A stretch of DNA of 64,000 bases, taken from assembly GCA_013399305.1 (NCBI GenBank), contig VXAI01000049.1, positions 2,658,425 through 2,722,424 on the forward strand, read 5' to 3'. Shown here piece by piece: positions 21,601-34,100 of this stretch (position 1 is the stretch's first letter; the number at the start of each line of letters is the position of its first letter). The DNA comes from Rostratula benghalensis (Eukaryota > Chordata > Aves > Charadriiformes > Rostratulidae). Position numbers and translations under genes: made by a program. Under the pieces are notes generated by a model, which was given only the letters and a program-made list of their open reading frames with translations, was not told the DNA's origin and did not search any database.

Positions 21601-24172
21601 AAAGGCTTGATGCAGTGACCTTGCTCAACACTGATTTCTTCTTCAGAAGGACAGAAATTCTGGTAATAGGCAGTTTGTGAGAGCAAGCATGGTGGAATTG
21701 CTCCACTTGGATGCTTTTGAGTTCTATCAAAAGTGTCTCATTGTGCTTAAACTGCTTAAATTCTGTAAACACTTGTTGCTCAAAAGCATCCCTTCCTCTG
21801 TCTCTTGTGTAACTTCTAGGGTTTTTTTCCTTCTTGCAGCGATACATTAACAATGGTTTTGTTGTGTATGAGGAGGTAACATTTCACAACAAAACCAGCT
21901 GTGTGTAGTCCTTAGGTTCCTAATTCTCTCTTCTCCTTCAACTGTTTAAGACTCATTTAACATGCTTCATGTTACAGCTGTTCACTTTTTTAAAAAAAAG
22001 ACAACTGAGGTCCCACTTGTTTGCATGCATTAAAATAGCTCTGCTTAATTCCATGATTCATGTAGGTCAATAAGAGATGCTTGTATTTCAGCTGCTTTGC
22101 TTCAAAGGCTGACTTCTGTAAAGCAGAAGTATACCCTACTTACTCGGACTTTCTGACAAAAACAACCCTCCTTTCACTCCAAAGCTGGGATCTCCACAGT
22201 AGAAGCTGATGAACACATGCAGTTTGGGGTTGGCTTTTTTTCCCTTTGTTTGGGTTTTTTCTTCATTTGTTTTTGACCCAATGTTGATTAAACAACTATG
22301 TTTCTTTGGTGCTGAGAAGAGTAGTGAGGAGGGATGCAGCTTGTGTCTGTTACATAAGTTTTAGTGCTGTTTTAATTCTGAGCAGCTGTATGACTTCTGC
22401 TGGTGTGCTCTACTGTCTGCAGAGAAAATAATGAGTGTTTGAAGTCCAGAAGACAACCTGAAAGTTTGGTGCTTCCCCATTAAAAAAAAAATTAATGGGT
22501 GGAGAATCAACTAAATGTTACTTTACTTTTCCTGATGATACCCCTGACTCCTTTTAAAGAGAACTTTTAAGTTAATTTTCTTTGGAACCTGTGGCAGCGC
22601 TGTTTCATGGGCATTCTTAATGCTACTTTGATTTCCTTCTTGTACAGTATTGTAACTAATTTTTTTTTCTAGCTCTGTATTGCCTGTTTGCCCTTCAGGC
22701 TGCACAGATTATAAATTGAGATTTCTCTGCTTCTGGCCACTGATCTACAGTCTCTTTTCTGTCCTCTAATCTGCTGTTCTTTAGTACTTTGATTCCTCAT
22801 GTTCTTGGGTGGCCTTTCTTATCCCTCTCTTTTGGATTTAGTGTTTTCTCTAGCTTTTCCGAGGCTGCTTTCTCCATGTTCATTGTCTGTTTGGCATCAG
22901 CATGATCTGTAGCTTCGCTCTTTCTTCCTTTCATCCTTCACAAGATCTCTGCTGCATATGGTGGCCACCTTTCTTTAAAACTGCTTTAGCAAAAGCTCTT
23001 TCAAAAACTTATGCAATCTACCATCTACCTTCTTGCCTGTTCTTATCTTCACTGTTCCCTCCCCACTATGCTCCTAGTTTGAGATCTGTCAACTCTGCAT
23101 GATTAAATCAGTGTAAATAGGCTTGGCAAACAGTTTTGGGTTCTTATATATTGGCTCTCCCTGAGTCCTCAGATTTCCTCCCCCCCCGCTAGAAAACTTG
23201 CTCTTTACTCTCTCTCTTGGCACCATCTCTTGAGCGCTATCTCTTTCTCTGCTTTTTCTGTCTTTGTCTGTTGTCTCCAGGGCCTCCACTGTCACATCAT
23301 ACAGTTCTTCCATCATATCTGGCATTTCTGACCTGATCTTCCTCTCTAGCTTGCCTGCATTTTCTCATTAGTTACAGGCGTCCCCTACTGATTCTGTCAG
23401 ACTTTATTATTTTTTTAAGGTATTTCCTACAGCTTTTCTAATTTTTTTTTCCCTGTGACTTTTAAAAATGTCCTCTAACAACTAAAGCAAACTGGTGGGG
23501 TTTTGTGTTAGCTTGCTTGCTTTCTTCCTTTTTTTGTTTTGCATATTGACTTCCTGGAGCCATTCTGAAAAATCTTCAGACCATCCCATTTGTAGTGCTT
23601 CACACCAGTACTGTCTGTATTTCTAAAACTACTGAGGAAGGTTAAGGTTGCATGTTAGCCTGCCTTTGTGATTTGAGAGTTACCATGTTAAAGCTGTCTA
23701 ATGGCCATCATCATGCAATTTTTAGGTCTTTTAACATGTTTTGTTCAAAGTGTGCTTCACTAACAGTTTATGGTGTCAGCGTGTTGCCTTGAGCTTCCAG
23801 TCGCACAGCTTTAGCAATCTTCACCTACTGACATTCTCTTTCCTAAGGCCAAGTTTCCCAGGAGATTTTTCTCATGTGACACAATCTTCTGTAAACTACA
23901 GCGCTGAAATCTCTTAGCAAAATTAGCTCATCAGGCTTTAGTACTGGGTGACCTCACTGTGAAACAGCCTCTAAAATATATTTTATGTGTCCAGATTGTC
24001 TAGGTAATTCCATTAGTATCATTCTCACGGTAGCTGAGCAGGTAGATTGTCTTATTATCACAGTGCTTGAATTAAATTCCAGCTAATTTAGTAGATGGAT
24101 AAACTCTGCTGGTGATACGGGTTCCATGTAACTCTTTGCTTGCATAAACTTCTCTCCATTTTTAATGTGGAC

Positions 24173-24191
24173 TTTTTTTTTTTTTTTTTTT
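24173..24191. repeat. T19 homopolymer
   Basis: Uninterrupted T run in the T-rich intron-like stretch; T16 follows at 24461-24476. Confidence 0.9.
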
Positions 24192-25582
24192 AGAGAAATA
24201 CAGTTATCTGTCTCCTTGTTAACACCTTTGGTTTTTTTAGTAATACACACAAAATAAGTGAAAATTGCGGTGATATATTAAGAGTACTCTTGTAAAAGTG
24301 GGAGAGCTGTATTTCTTTTTTGACAAAAAAACCATCTTTGAGTTACTGTTTCACTCTCTTGATGTTGCCACCTGTATTGGGACAGTTAAAATTGGTTAAG
24401 GTTCACAGTAATGAGCATGGTATAAATTCCTGAACAGTGAGACTGAGTGTTTAGCTGTTGTTTTTTTTTTTTTTTTATAACAGAAAAACAAAGCGGTCAC
24501 TATTTGTATTGTTTTACCAAGCATTCTTTTGAAGTACACAGAACTTCTGTTTCCAGAAATCAAGTGGACTGTAACAACAACAAAAAATTATGTTGGGTTT
24601 TAAACTAGGTGAGTGACCTTGGGTAGGGGAGATTGGCATAATTATAATACTTTTGATATTAGTATATTTATTTCTTTTTAACTTGAGAAGCTGACTATAT
24701 GAAGGTGACAGGATATCTAGTTCTGTTGTTGGTTGAATCCCAAGAACGCTTTGTGTCTGTGGATATATTTGCCTTCCTCCACTTCCGTTCATGTCATTTG
24801 AACAGCACAAGTCCAGAAACTGGATTTCTCTCTTTTTTTTTTTCTTTTTTCTTTTTTTTGGTCAGGCTGTGGGTTTTACAAGTAGCTACTGTGTTTTGCT
24901 TTTATTGGTTACATTGCCTTCAGAACTACCTTCATTGTTTCATATAAAGCAACAGCATGGAAGTATATTAATGTTGCTTTTGCTAGCCTTATTTATTGCT
25001 TCTTAAGTCCTTCCTAAAGTTTATTAAAGCTGGAGCTTCCTGACAAAAAGATCTTATGACATTACTGGGAAGCTGTCACATCCTCTCCACTCTCTCAGCA
25101 ACCCCCTCCTCTTGGAAACAGTTGTAGCAGGTCAACTATTTTCACCAAAGTATTTTAAGTTTATAAGCTTGGCAACTAAGTTTTTGTAACAATATTTGTT
25201 TTAAGGGGTAAAAAACCCATGTGAGTTTGGGGAAATTAGACGTTTGCTGTACCAAATGATAAAAATCAGCCCGCCTCCCTGACCGGTAGAGCTATTCAGC
25301 ACTTCTGCAGCAACTCCCTTGGATTGGGAGGCTGCTGTGAAATGCAGATTGAATCACTGGGGATGAGCAAGGTTCTGTGTCCTTCCTTGAAGGCACAGGT
25401 TTGCATTAGGAGTGGAGAAAACTTGTGCTGCCTCAAGATGAGCTCCAGGAAGGTTTGCACCAAGAATGAGTAGTGCTGTTGCTTTTTCTGCTCTCTCTAT
25501 TAAATCCAGTTTTCGAGGATGGTGTAAAAGGTTACAGGGAAGCTGTTCAATCTTAGTCCTAGAGTCCCAGGGATGAAAATGA

Positions 25583-25611
25583 GCATGCTGTTAGCATGCC
25601 AGCTGCAGCTG
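25583..25611. promoter_or_regulatory. Perfect 7-bp hairpin followed by two tandem E-boxes
   Basis: GCATGCT-GTT-AGCATGC is a perfect inverted repeat with a 3-base loop (25583-25599). CAGCTG occurs twice back to back immediately after it (25600-25611). CAGCTG is an E-box bound by class II bHLH factors, and paired E-boxes are typical of their enhancers. Function here is inferred only. Confidence 0.3.
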
Positions 25612-26040
25612 CCATCTCGTCTGCTCGACCAGATCGGACACTATCCTCCCTATCATGATTAAAAAGTGTTGTCAGCTAACTCTATGTAGCAATCTCAGTT
25701 CCTTGTAGTTGTTCAGAGCAGTGATTTTTAGTTGGAATTGTTCACACGACAAAGAATTTGGCAAGGGAACAATCAGTTCTGAAATCTCTCATAGCATCTA
25801 TTTTGCTTTATCTTTATTGTTTGTCTTCACTTCAATCTGATTACTGCACAAACCCCAAATGGTATGAGTCTGCTATTAGGCTGGTTGGTTTGTGGGGCTT
25901 TTTTTCTCATTTGAAGTTCTGTTTTCTGCCTTTTGTAGAAAAATATATAGTGATTTCTGTGGGAATGTGTTTCCTGATTCTTCTTTGAAATTCAGTATCC
26001 TTCCTGATGAAGCTATGCAGGTAGTATGAAAGTAATCTGT

Positions 26041-26103
26041 CATAGCATCATAGTTTTGGTTGGAAGAGACCTTTAAGAGCATGAAATCCAACTGTTAACC
26101 TGG
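26041..26103 (-). mobile_element. CR1 LINE 3'-end fragment, reverse
   Basis: On the plus strand it reads CATAGCATCATAGTTTTGGT, then TTGGAAGAGACCTTTAAGAG and AAATCCAACTG, the complement of the CR1 tail. It is short and diverged. Confidence 0.85.
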
Positions 26104-26999
26104 AATTACAGTGCTTTGTGATCCATGTTACTTGGCTCAGTATAATAAACTAGTTACCTCTGTGAACCAGGTCCGTGTTGATTATGATACCAATCAGACC
26201 CCATTGATTTATTGCAGTCCATGGCGAAGACCTTAAAGATGGTGCTGTACCTGCAGGTGACAAGAGGGAAGTTTCTTGCTTATGCTGACAGAGGCAAATC
26301 TCCTGCAAATCATGCTGGTTAGGCTGGCAGTGCCTTACATTCTTTCCCCAAAGGCATCTGAGTTTCTGCAGTGTATGTCATTGCTTGAAGAAGGGTTGAG
26401 TTTGGGATGTCTCTTTTGCTGGTTTATACACCATGTAAATTTTCTTTTGAAATACGGCACACTGCGTTGTTTCCCAAGTTCTTCAAGGGGGAGACTTCTT
26501 GATCCTGTTGTTAAGAGAAGCCTTTCACATGCAAGCACTGGCAAGTAATTATGAGGTGAAAATAAAACAATCTTGGTGTTCTTTTGTAAGGGGAGAGTAT
26601 ATTCAACTAATAGCTTGTTTGTTAATTGCATGTATTAATTTTTCAAAAGTTGCTGTCTACTGCAGGTATGCTCGTTGCTTTCACAAGCAGTATAGGTTTT
26701 TAATATTAAAATCTATTCATTTACCAAAAGAAAGAAAGTGAAGAAATAAATGGTTTAACTGTCTATTGTCACATGCAAAATCCTTGATTTGTTAAAAGAA
26801 CCACGTAGAGAAGAAGCATTTTATCTTAATCTCACTGAGTTCTGTTAAGCAGCAAAGAACCACTACTTTTGTGGTGCAGTAGTCCACAGATCTGGCTCTG
26901 TGGTGGGTATCTCCTGTGGAGATCTTGCTCAAGGTTGGAAAAGCTCACACACTGAATCAGTAGGACCCAATTATTAGCTCTTTTCCCCCTGCCATACAA

Positions 27000-27000
<1 letters not shown>
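26104..27000. other. Intron-like, no exon recognised
   Basis: A weak exon-like pair exists at 26216-26254 (TTATTGCAG acceptor, GTGACA donor) but the donor is poor. Nothing else is identifiable. Confidence 0.5.

Positions 27001-27038
<38 letters not shown>
27001..27038. repeat. (TG)19 microsatellite
   Basis: Nineteen uninterrupted TG units followed by CATGCA. Confidence 0.98.
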
Positions 27039-27039
<1 letters not shown>

Positions 27040-30000
27040 ATGCACCATTGCAGCCGCAGTCACTAGTCACACACACGCTCCTGGCTGAGAAGAGTGCTGG
27101 AGCTTTTTAATTTAGAGAGCTCTGTTACTGGTGGGGATTATGTTTTGCATTTAAAAAATTAGCAGTTTTCATGGTAATGTATGACTATAGAACACACAGC
27201 TGTTACTGCATTTTCAAACAAGGTATTTTCAGCAATAACTGTTGCTTTAGCAAGTGTTCAAACATTCATGAAACTCCCCCCCCAAACAAATAAACCCCTT
27301 TTTTCTGCAGGCTAAACACAAACAATGTGAGCATAGCTAGTTATTCATAAGTAGTCTTGTTCCTTTTCCATTTCACACAGTCATTTAATAGTACAGGCTC
27401 AAGGCTTTCTATAAATTGATTTCTAGGCCATGCTGGATACTTTTTTTGGAGGGGCCTGCAACAAAGAGGCATATGGTCTACCTCTCCAGCTGCCAGCATT
27501 CTTTCGCTCTTCCCTTTGCTGGACTTCTGTAAGTCTGACAGCAGGACCTCATCGTATATGTGCAGTGTTTGCTGATCTGGATTTGTATAGTCCTTGTTGG
27601 AGCTAAACTGTCTTTTTACAGTTTTGTGGGGTGGGTTTGGTGGTAATTTGGGGGCTTTTTGTGTGGTTACCCTGAGATACTGAAACCACTCTCTGGTTTT
27701 GTTCAATACCTTCTTAATTATTTATTTGTTCCACTTTAGGTGAATGGAATCCTACTACATGTGATAGACATCAAGTGAAAACATCGCTGATATATTTTAA
27801 TATCCTTAAGTATGTAAAACAGTGAACTAAAATGAAGAAATAATCCAAGTAGACAAAAGAGATATACTTGCATCTCCTGTTACACAGTAGAAAATAATTT
27901 AGAATATAATTTAGAATACTCCATGCAACTTGGTGGCAAGCAAAACGTCTTTTTCTCTTAACAGCTCTCAAAAAAACTGCATGTAGTTAGATATTTCACT
28001 ACTACCAAAACCTGTGTGGGTTTGGGCATAGGATATTGTCTGTCAGACAATGCTTGTTATCACATATTAGAGAGTACCTTGTGATTATGGCAATGGACTA
28101 TGATTTTGGGCACTTAGCTTGTTTCTGTTGCAGTCTACCACTGAGACCTGAAATGAGACAGTTAACCTTTCTTTCTCAAGCTTTTTACAAGCATTTGCAA
28201 TGGTTTTCTGTACGAACAAGTCAAAGCCTTAGGATGATCTTCACAGCCTTAAAGCAGTCATCCATGCTTCTAGCTACGTACCCAAGTCATTTTTTGTGTG
28301 CATTGAGTTGCTCTGGCTATGAATTTTTTCTTTCTCTCTATTTAGTGGCTAATTGAAGATGTTTCTGCCCTGCTTCCAGAATGATGGGAAAGATGTTTTG
28401 GGGAGACTATTGGAATTAAAGCAGTTTAGCAAAACGCTTAAATTTGACATTGATTCAAACATGTCCTGTTTATTATTTTATGCACCCTGTAACAGAGACT
28501 GTATAGTATTATTTTCAGTCCTATCTTTTTGAGTTTTTTTAAAAGGACCTAAAGTTATAATAATTTTAAACGATATGCTATGGTAGATGAACTTTTCAAG
28601 TGAGAGCAAGATAGCTTTTACTGTAATTCTTAATAATGGACTAACACATAAAAGGCTTCTAGCTAAATGGGCAAACCATTCTTAAAGTTCCAAAACATTA
28701 CTTTATAAGAACATTTACTAACTCTTACATAAACTCTAGAATTTCTATTCTTTATATTGAGTGTCTACTTTGAGGTTGACTTAGTTTTTGATCTTTTATC
28801 TTTCTTCATCCTCTTTGCTTAAGCTTTTACACTGTTTTTTATCTGTACTTGTGGTATTCTCTCATCTCTGATTGTTTTATGCTTTCAGTAGTCTGGAAAT
28901 TCTAGCATACGTCTGTAAGATCAGCTTTATTCTTGCCGCACCCTTAATTATAAAGAATTACTTGTTTCAAGGTAGAACTTCCTTTGTAGCATTTTCTTCT
29001 TGCTAATTAGTATGAAGACGTATGTTAAGTCTTTGTCCTGTTGATTTCAGACCACGGTCATATGACATGGGTAAAGAACAGAGACTGGATTTAAAAAGTC
29101 CATAAACCCAATACTACTATCTTCTAAAATAATACCAGCCTTATAAGGTGATAACTGACTTAGTGAGAAGAATCTTGAATGTTATTTTTTTTACTTTTTA
29201 AGTTATCCTTCGAGAAAAAAAACACCCATGCAACCATTTCATTTGACTGTACCATGTTACGCTAACATGCTGCTAAATTTCTTAAACCAAACAGGGAGAG
29301 GTCACATCAGTTTTTGAGGGTACCAGATTGAGATGCTGTGCTTTAGGTTCTTAAAATATTACTTTTCATTGTGCTATTTGAAACTCCTTTGGACATATAA
29401 CCAAGAATGTTGGCTATTAGAACTCTTGATACTTCTACCCACAGTAAGGGTCTGGTGTACTGGCCACATGAGTGGCAAGAAAGGCTGTTGGTCCCAGGTG
29501 ACTTAAATTACTTTATGTATTAATACAATTGAGTAATACAGCTGTGAGAGCCTTTGAAGAGGGCAGCCTTCATCTATGACAGAAGCAGATGAGCTTTAGC
29601 TTTGAAGAGATCCTGATATCTAACACCTGACTGGGGTGTGAAGTAGACAGGGCAGGCGTTACAGAGCCAGCTTACTTAAGTGGTGGTTAAAAAGCTGTGA
29701 GTTTACCTAACTAGAGCTGCAAAAGGAATTATTTGTTTTTCCTTAGCTATTGAAGCAGTAGACTGACTGTCTCTAATAAGAGTGCTCATTTAATACTAGG
29801 CAAAACTGAAAATTTGACCTCTTTGCTTTTATGGAAAAGTGCTAGTTTTTCAACATGTGGAAACTGCACTATTAAATGCTCTTGACTACTGTTTATGCCA
29901 GTCTTCTAGAAATTAGAAGTTCCTCCTGGGGAATGTCAAGTATCAGGTTTCTGTTTAAACAACTGCTGTGGTAGTGTTCAAAATGGTGTGGGTAGTATGG

Positions 30001-30289
30001 TGATGACTGATCTTTTGTTCTTTGGTTTGTGTGCAACAGCTTTCAATAGCTTCCTGGGCACTTTGCTGCACATGTTCTTTATTTTTCCGAAATCTGATTC
30101 ACACCAATATTGTAGTAAAGCCTCATACCCAAATAATTCTCCCCTAAACAGGAAGCCCTTTTTTTGCATTCCTCACTTGAGGAGTGCAATGGGCTAATGC
30201 CATGTGGTTTTCTTCTGAAGGTCTTTTCAGGTTCTGTTTCAGTCTCTGGCTCACACGGCCGTCATTGGGCTTTCTGCTGCCAGTTGCTG
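27039..30289. other. Intron-like, no exon recognised
   Basis: T-rich on the plus strand. A 121-codon minus-strand frame (27341-27706) has mixed composition but no splice signals or recognisable domain. A C8 run lies at 27276-27283. Confidence 0.5.
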
Positions 30290-30732
30290 ACCAGGGCTTC
30301 TGGGAAGCACTGTGTTCAGTTTTGGGCCCTCACAACAAGAAAGATATTGCAGTTCTGGAGCGTGTCCAGAGAAGAACAACAAAACTGGTGAGGAGTCTGG
30401 AACACCAATCCTATGCAGAGTGGCTGTGGGAACTGGGATGGTTCAGCCTGGAGAAAAGGAAGCTGAGGGGAGACCATATCACTCTCTACAACTACCTGAA
30501 AGGAGGGTGTAGTGAGGTGGCTGTCAGTCTCTTCTCCCAGGTAACAAGTGATAGGACAAGAGGAGACAGCCTCAAGCTGCTCCAAGGGAGATTTAAGATG
30601 GATATTAGGGAAAATTTCTTCACAGAAAGGGTTATAAAACATCGGAACAGGCTGTCTAGGGAAGTGGTAGAATCACCATCCCTGAAGGTATTTAAAAGAC
30701 TGGTAGATGTGGTGCTTAGGGACATGGTTTAG
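30184..30732 (+). pseudogene. CR1 ORF2 C-terminal remnant, still open
   Basis: The frame is open for 182 codons. From about residue 45 it matches the familiar C-terminal tail of avian CR1 ORF2: [82 protein letters not shown] and final LRDMV. The first 44 or so residues are flanking sequence read through by chance. No catalytic motif (FADD) is present. The intact stop at the family's usual end and the lack of frameshifts suggest a fairly young insertion. Confidence 0.9.
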
Positions 30733-30823
30733 TGGTGGTTTTGGCAGTGTTAGGTGATCTTAAAAGTTGGACTCAGTGACCTTAAAGGTCCCCTCCAACC
30801 TAGATGATGCTATGATTCTGTGA
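30290..30823 (+). mobile_element. CR1 LINE: ORF2 C-terminal tail plus 3' UTR
   Basis: This is the longest CR1 piece in the window. It starts near the ORF2 segment GTGTTCAGTTTTGGGCCCTC, continues uninterrupted through the conserved C-terminal tail of the reverse-transcriptase polyprotein, reaches its natural stop (TAG, 30730-30732), then carries the 3' UTR and the tail CTATGATTCTGTGA. The endonuclease and polymerase catalytic regions are missing, so it cannot move. A second CR1 of another subfamily lies 185 bp to the right in the same direction. Confidence 0.97.
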
Positions 30824-31008
30824 GTTCCGGCCCAGCCAGAGAGGGATGTCCGACAGATGCTGGAACTCCAAGTTAAAGCAGTAGTTATATATTCAAGGTT
30901 ACACTTTAAAATGAACCTGGAAACAGTCGCCAGTACTGCCTAAGGTATAAATGCTTTCTGTATGCAACATTATGAAATACATGTTTGTTTTCTGTATCAT
31001 CTAATCCA

Positions 31009-31166
31009 GTTGTGGCTGCCCTGTCCCTGGAGGGATTCAAGGCTGGGCTGGATGGGGCTTTGAGCAACCTGCTCTGGTGGGAGGTGTCCCTGCCCAGGGC
31101 AGGGGGGGTAGAGCTGGATGATCTGTGAGGTCCCTTCCAACTCTAACCAGTCTATGATTCTATGAT
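31009..31166 (+). mobile_element. CR1 LINE 3'-end fragment
   Basis: 3' UTR only: GGCTGCCCTGTCCCTGGAGG, GGCTGGGCTGGATGGGGCTT, GTGTCCCTGCCCAGGGCAGG, GAGGTCCCTTCCAACTCTAA and the tail TCTATGATTCTATGATT. The GGTGTCCCTGCCCA segment, absent from the 30.8-kb copy, indicates a different CR1 subfamily. Confidence 0.97.
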
Positions 31167-34100
31167 TAATCCATTAGAAACCTTTCAGGATCTGTCCAGA
31201 ATTGTGTGCAAGCACTGTGTATTTTTATCTTATTTCAGATGTATCAGATCCTTCATCCAAAATTGTTGCTGAGCAATGTAATTAATTTAACTAGTCCCTA
31301 AAATGCGAGAGAAAATCATAGCAAACTCACTGTCTCCAGCCCTTCAGCTCACCCACACTGACCAGTCTGGCTTTACTCCAAGAGCAGCTACAATTCATAA
31401 ACTTTAAAAAGCATTAAACACATTGATCACGTTAACGGAGAGAATAAAAGTTGCTGCCTCCTACCATTAGGTTCAGAGGAGGTTCAGTCAATGGGGTTCT
31501 TTGGGACTATCATTTTGTAGTAGTGGGGAAATTTATTTTCAGACATCAATTTATAACCTCTGCCCAACTGTTCTACAATTTTCCATATGCTCTATTTGAA
31601 TGCCACCCATCAGAAGCTGCCCGGGACAAGGTTGTCCTTTGCCTTTGACTTTTTCCTTTCCTTCCTCTGTTTGATACGGTTGCCGTTAGGATATATCAAG
31701 CCTAGCATGGAGCACAGAACTGTTCCTTCCACAGTTGGCAGCCTTAATGCGTTAGGGAAATATGGCTGAAACTGTTTGCTAAAGAATCCCTGCCCCCAGC
31801 AAGCCCTGCTGAGCACACTCTGTTTTTATTAAGAGAAATTCCCTATTCATGTCATACGTGACTGCATGTGAGGTTGCTCCCTAACTCCGTCTCCTTGGTT
31901 GAGAGCACAAACGTACATCACTCACAGACAAGGATGAGGGACCAAGTCTGTTGGTTACACCACTAAGCCTAGTTACATGGGGTAAGTAACCTTTGATAAG
32001 GAATAGTGACCACAGTCCATGGCAACCACACTTTCACCTGCTTCCAGCATTCACCAGGGATGTAGGACTGTATCTATAATGAGGTGCAACTGCAGGCCAA
32101 ATGTCCTGTCTGTTCCAGTAGTTAGTGCACAGTAGCAGGTGCTTAGGGGAGACAGAAGGGCAGTATTTATCTCCTTTTGTTTACCTTTCCCACAGTCTGC
32201 ATTTTATGGATTGAAGTATATTATGTCTAGTTAATATGTTAGGGCCTACAGAATTTTAACTGTTTTTGATGTATACGTCACTAAAGAAAAGAGGACACCA
32301 GAAGGTACTGTTTCAAGTGCTGCAATTTTTCAGGTCAGTGATTCCTTCTGAGGAGATTAAAGTGTCTCGGTGTACAATTCTCGCTCAATTTAACCAGGTT
32401 AACGGTACTAAATCTGCAGTCTCTTTTAGATAACTTCATGATCCTCCGTAAAGGCATTTCTGGTTGGTTTTTTTTTTTTTTTACATAGTTTCAGCACACT
32501 GGTAAATGTTGATGATTGTCCTTGAAAGTGGTGTCATAACTACCCACAGCAATTCTGTTGCATGTGTAGGGATTCTAAATCAGTTTGAGGTTAAGGTATG
32601 GTTTTAATTTCTTTTATATCATACGGGTTTTGTGTAGGGTTTTTTTTGAGAAATTGATTTAGGAACAAAGTTGGTCCCTGCCTGACACTTTTAACAGGGA
32701 GGCAGTTTCTTTTTTCCCTTTGTGTGTTGGTGTTCAACACGTTAAGCCCAGAGCAACACTTTTGCCCTCTGTGCTAACATGATGCAAAGAAAACACAGTA
32801 ATAATTGTAAATTTACAAGGCAACTGTGATTCTGCTATACCTTTGAGGATAGATTGTAAAAGGCTAAATATCTGTCTCTGAATTAAGAGTACAGGACATA
32901 GCTGTTTTGCTCGGTCCAGCTGGGATGTTTTGTGAGTTTATTGCCTGTAGCAACAAAACCTGTAGAAAGTCCTAGAAGAAGCCGGAACGAACGCTGATCT
33001 GTTGGAAGCAATCTCCAGAATCAATATGGCTGGTGACAGTTTTGGAAACTGTAGGGTGCATGTAACTGCACCTTAGTTTTACTAAATAATCTATTGACTG
33101 CCACTTTAGACTTGCTCTGCTTTTGAGGCAGTCATGCTTGTGCCCAAGATACAATTAGTGTCTGGTATTTGTATGAATATGGAGGGAAATATATTGATTA
33201 GGACTTTTCCCATAATTTTGTAAGAAGGGTGAAAGAATCATTTTTCAAATCTGTTGAACACTTGCAATGAAATATATTTAGCTTCTTGTTAGACAAAATT
33301 CACTCTACTCTTTGATTGCAGTACAATTATTTTTAACTGTCTCAAGCCTATCAAATACAAATATATTTATTTTTTAAAAAACCCAACAAAATACAAATAG
33401 ACTAGTATAGCTGTAAATACAAATAAACATTTATACCTTTAGGATTAGTTTTTGTATGTTGACTGCTTGATTCAAGTTACTACTTAGATTTATATGCTTA
33501 AAATTTTTAGAGTGTTCAGAATTACTTTAGAAGTGACTGTATTACTTAAGTGACTTGAAACATAGTGAAAGCACACAGATTTTCTCTGCTTCCAAGAGAA
33601 CGGGGCACGGGGGGAATCGTAAATGTCATGGAAACCTATTTAATGTTGGCTTTTTTCCCTTTTATCCCCCTGTACCCAACAAAAAATTTACTTCCAAATT
33701 AATTCAATTAGGTTAAAAATAAGTTTATTTCTTCTATTATTTATTTATTAAGTAAAGAAGAATCCTGTAAGATTTTTTTTGCCACAGACATTTCTTTTGC
33801 TTTTGTATTAGAATTTGAGGGGGTCTGGAGCAGAGCGTTAAAGCTGGAAAATTAAAGAATTGGTGCCAGCATGAGCGTTAACAGAACCAGTGACTGAGCC
33901 AAAGGGAATAAGTGACTTGAAATCTGAATTTTGTGGACTTCTTTGACTCATATCTGTGCATAAAATATCTAAGCATATCTTTGGGTAATATTTGAGAGGG
34001 AGATCTTTGTTTAAGTCTTAATGTTGAAAGTGTAACACCTGTAAATCAAGCAGGAAAACCATAGAAGAATAAGCTTAACATAACTAAAAAATTTTCAGGT

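Larger units (their letters stand above)
18621..26040. other. Long intron-like stretch, no exon recognised
   Basis: T-rich on the plus strand; for example 22741-22800 has T 29 and A 9. Minus-strand open frames here (22523-22705, 23089-23325) are rich in K, E and Q, as expected for the complement of pyrimidine-rich sequence. Homopolymers T19 (24173-24191) and T16 (24461-24476) and a short C run near 23175 are present. Several AG...GT pairs enclosing fewer than 25 bases were seen and not called. Confidence 0.55.

Noticed and set aside
22523..23325. Minus-strand K/E/Q-rich open frames resembling a coding remnant.
   Set aside because: The plus strand is heavily pyrimidine-biased here, so its complement has few T-starting stop codons. 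No homology is recognised and the frames are interrupted between the two.
27341..27706. 121-codon minus-strand frame.
   Set aside because: No splice sites, promoter or domain; same T-rich plus-strand explanation.
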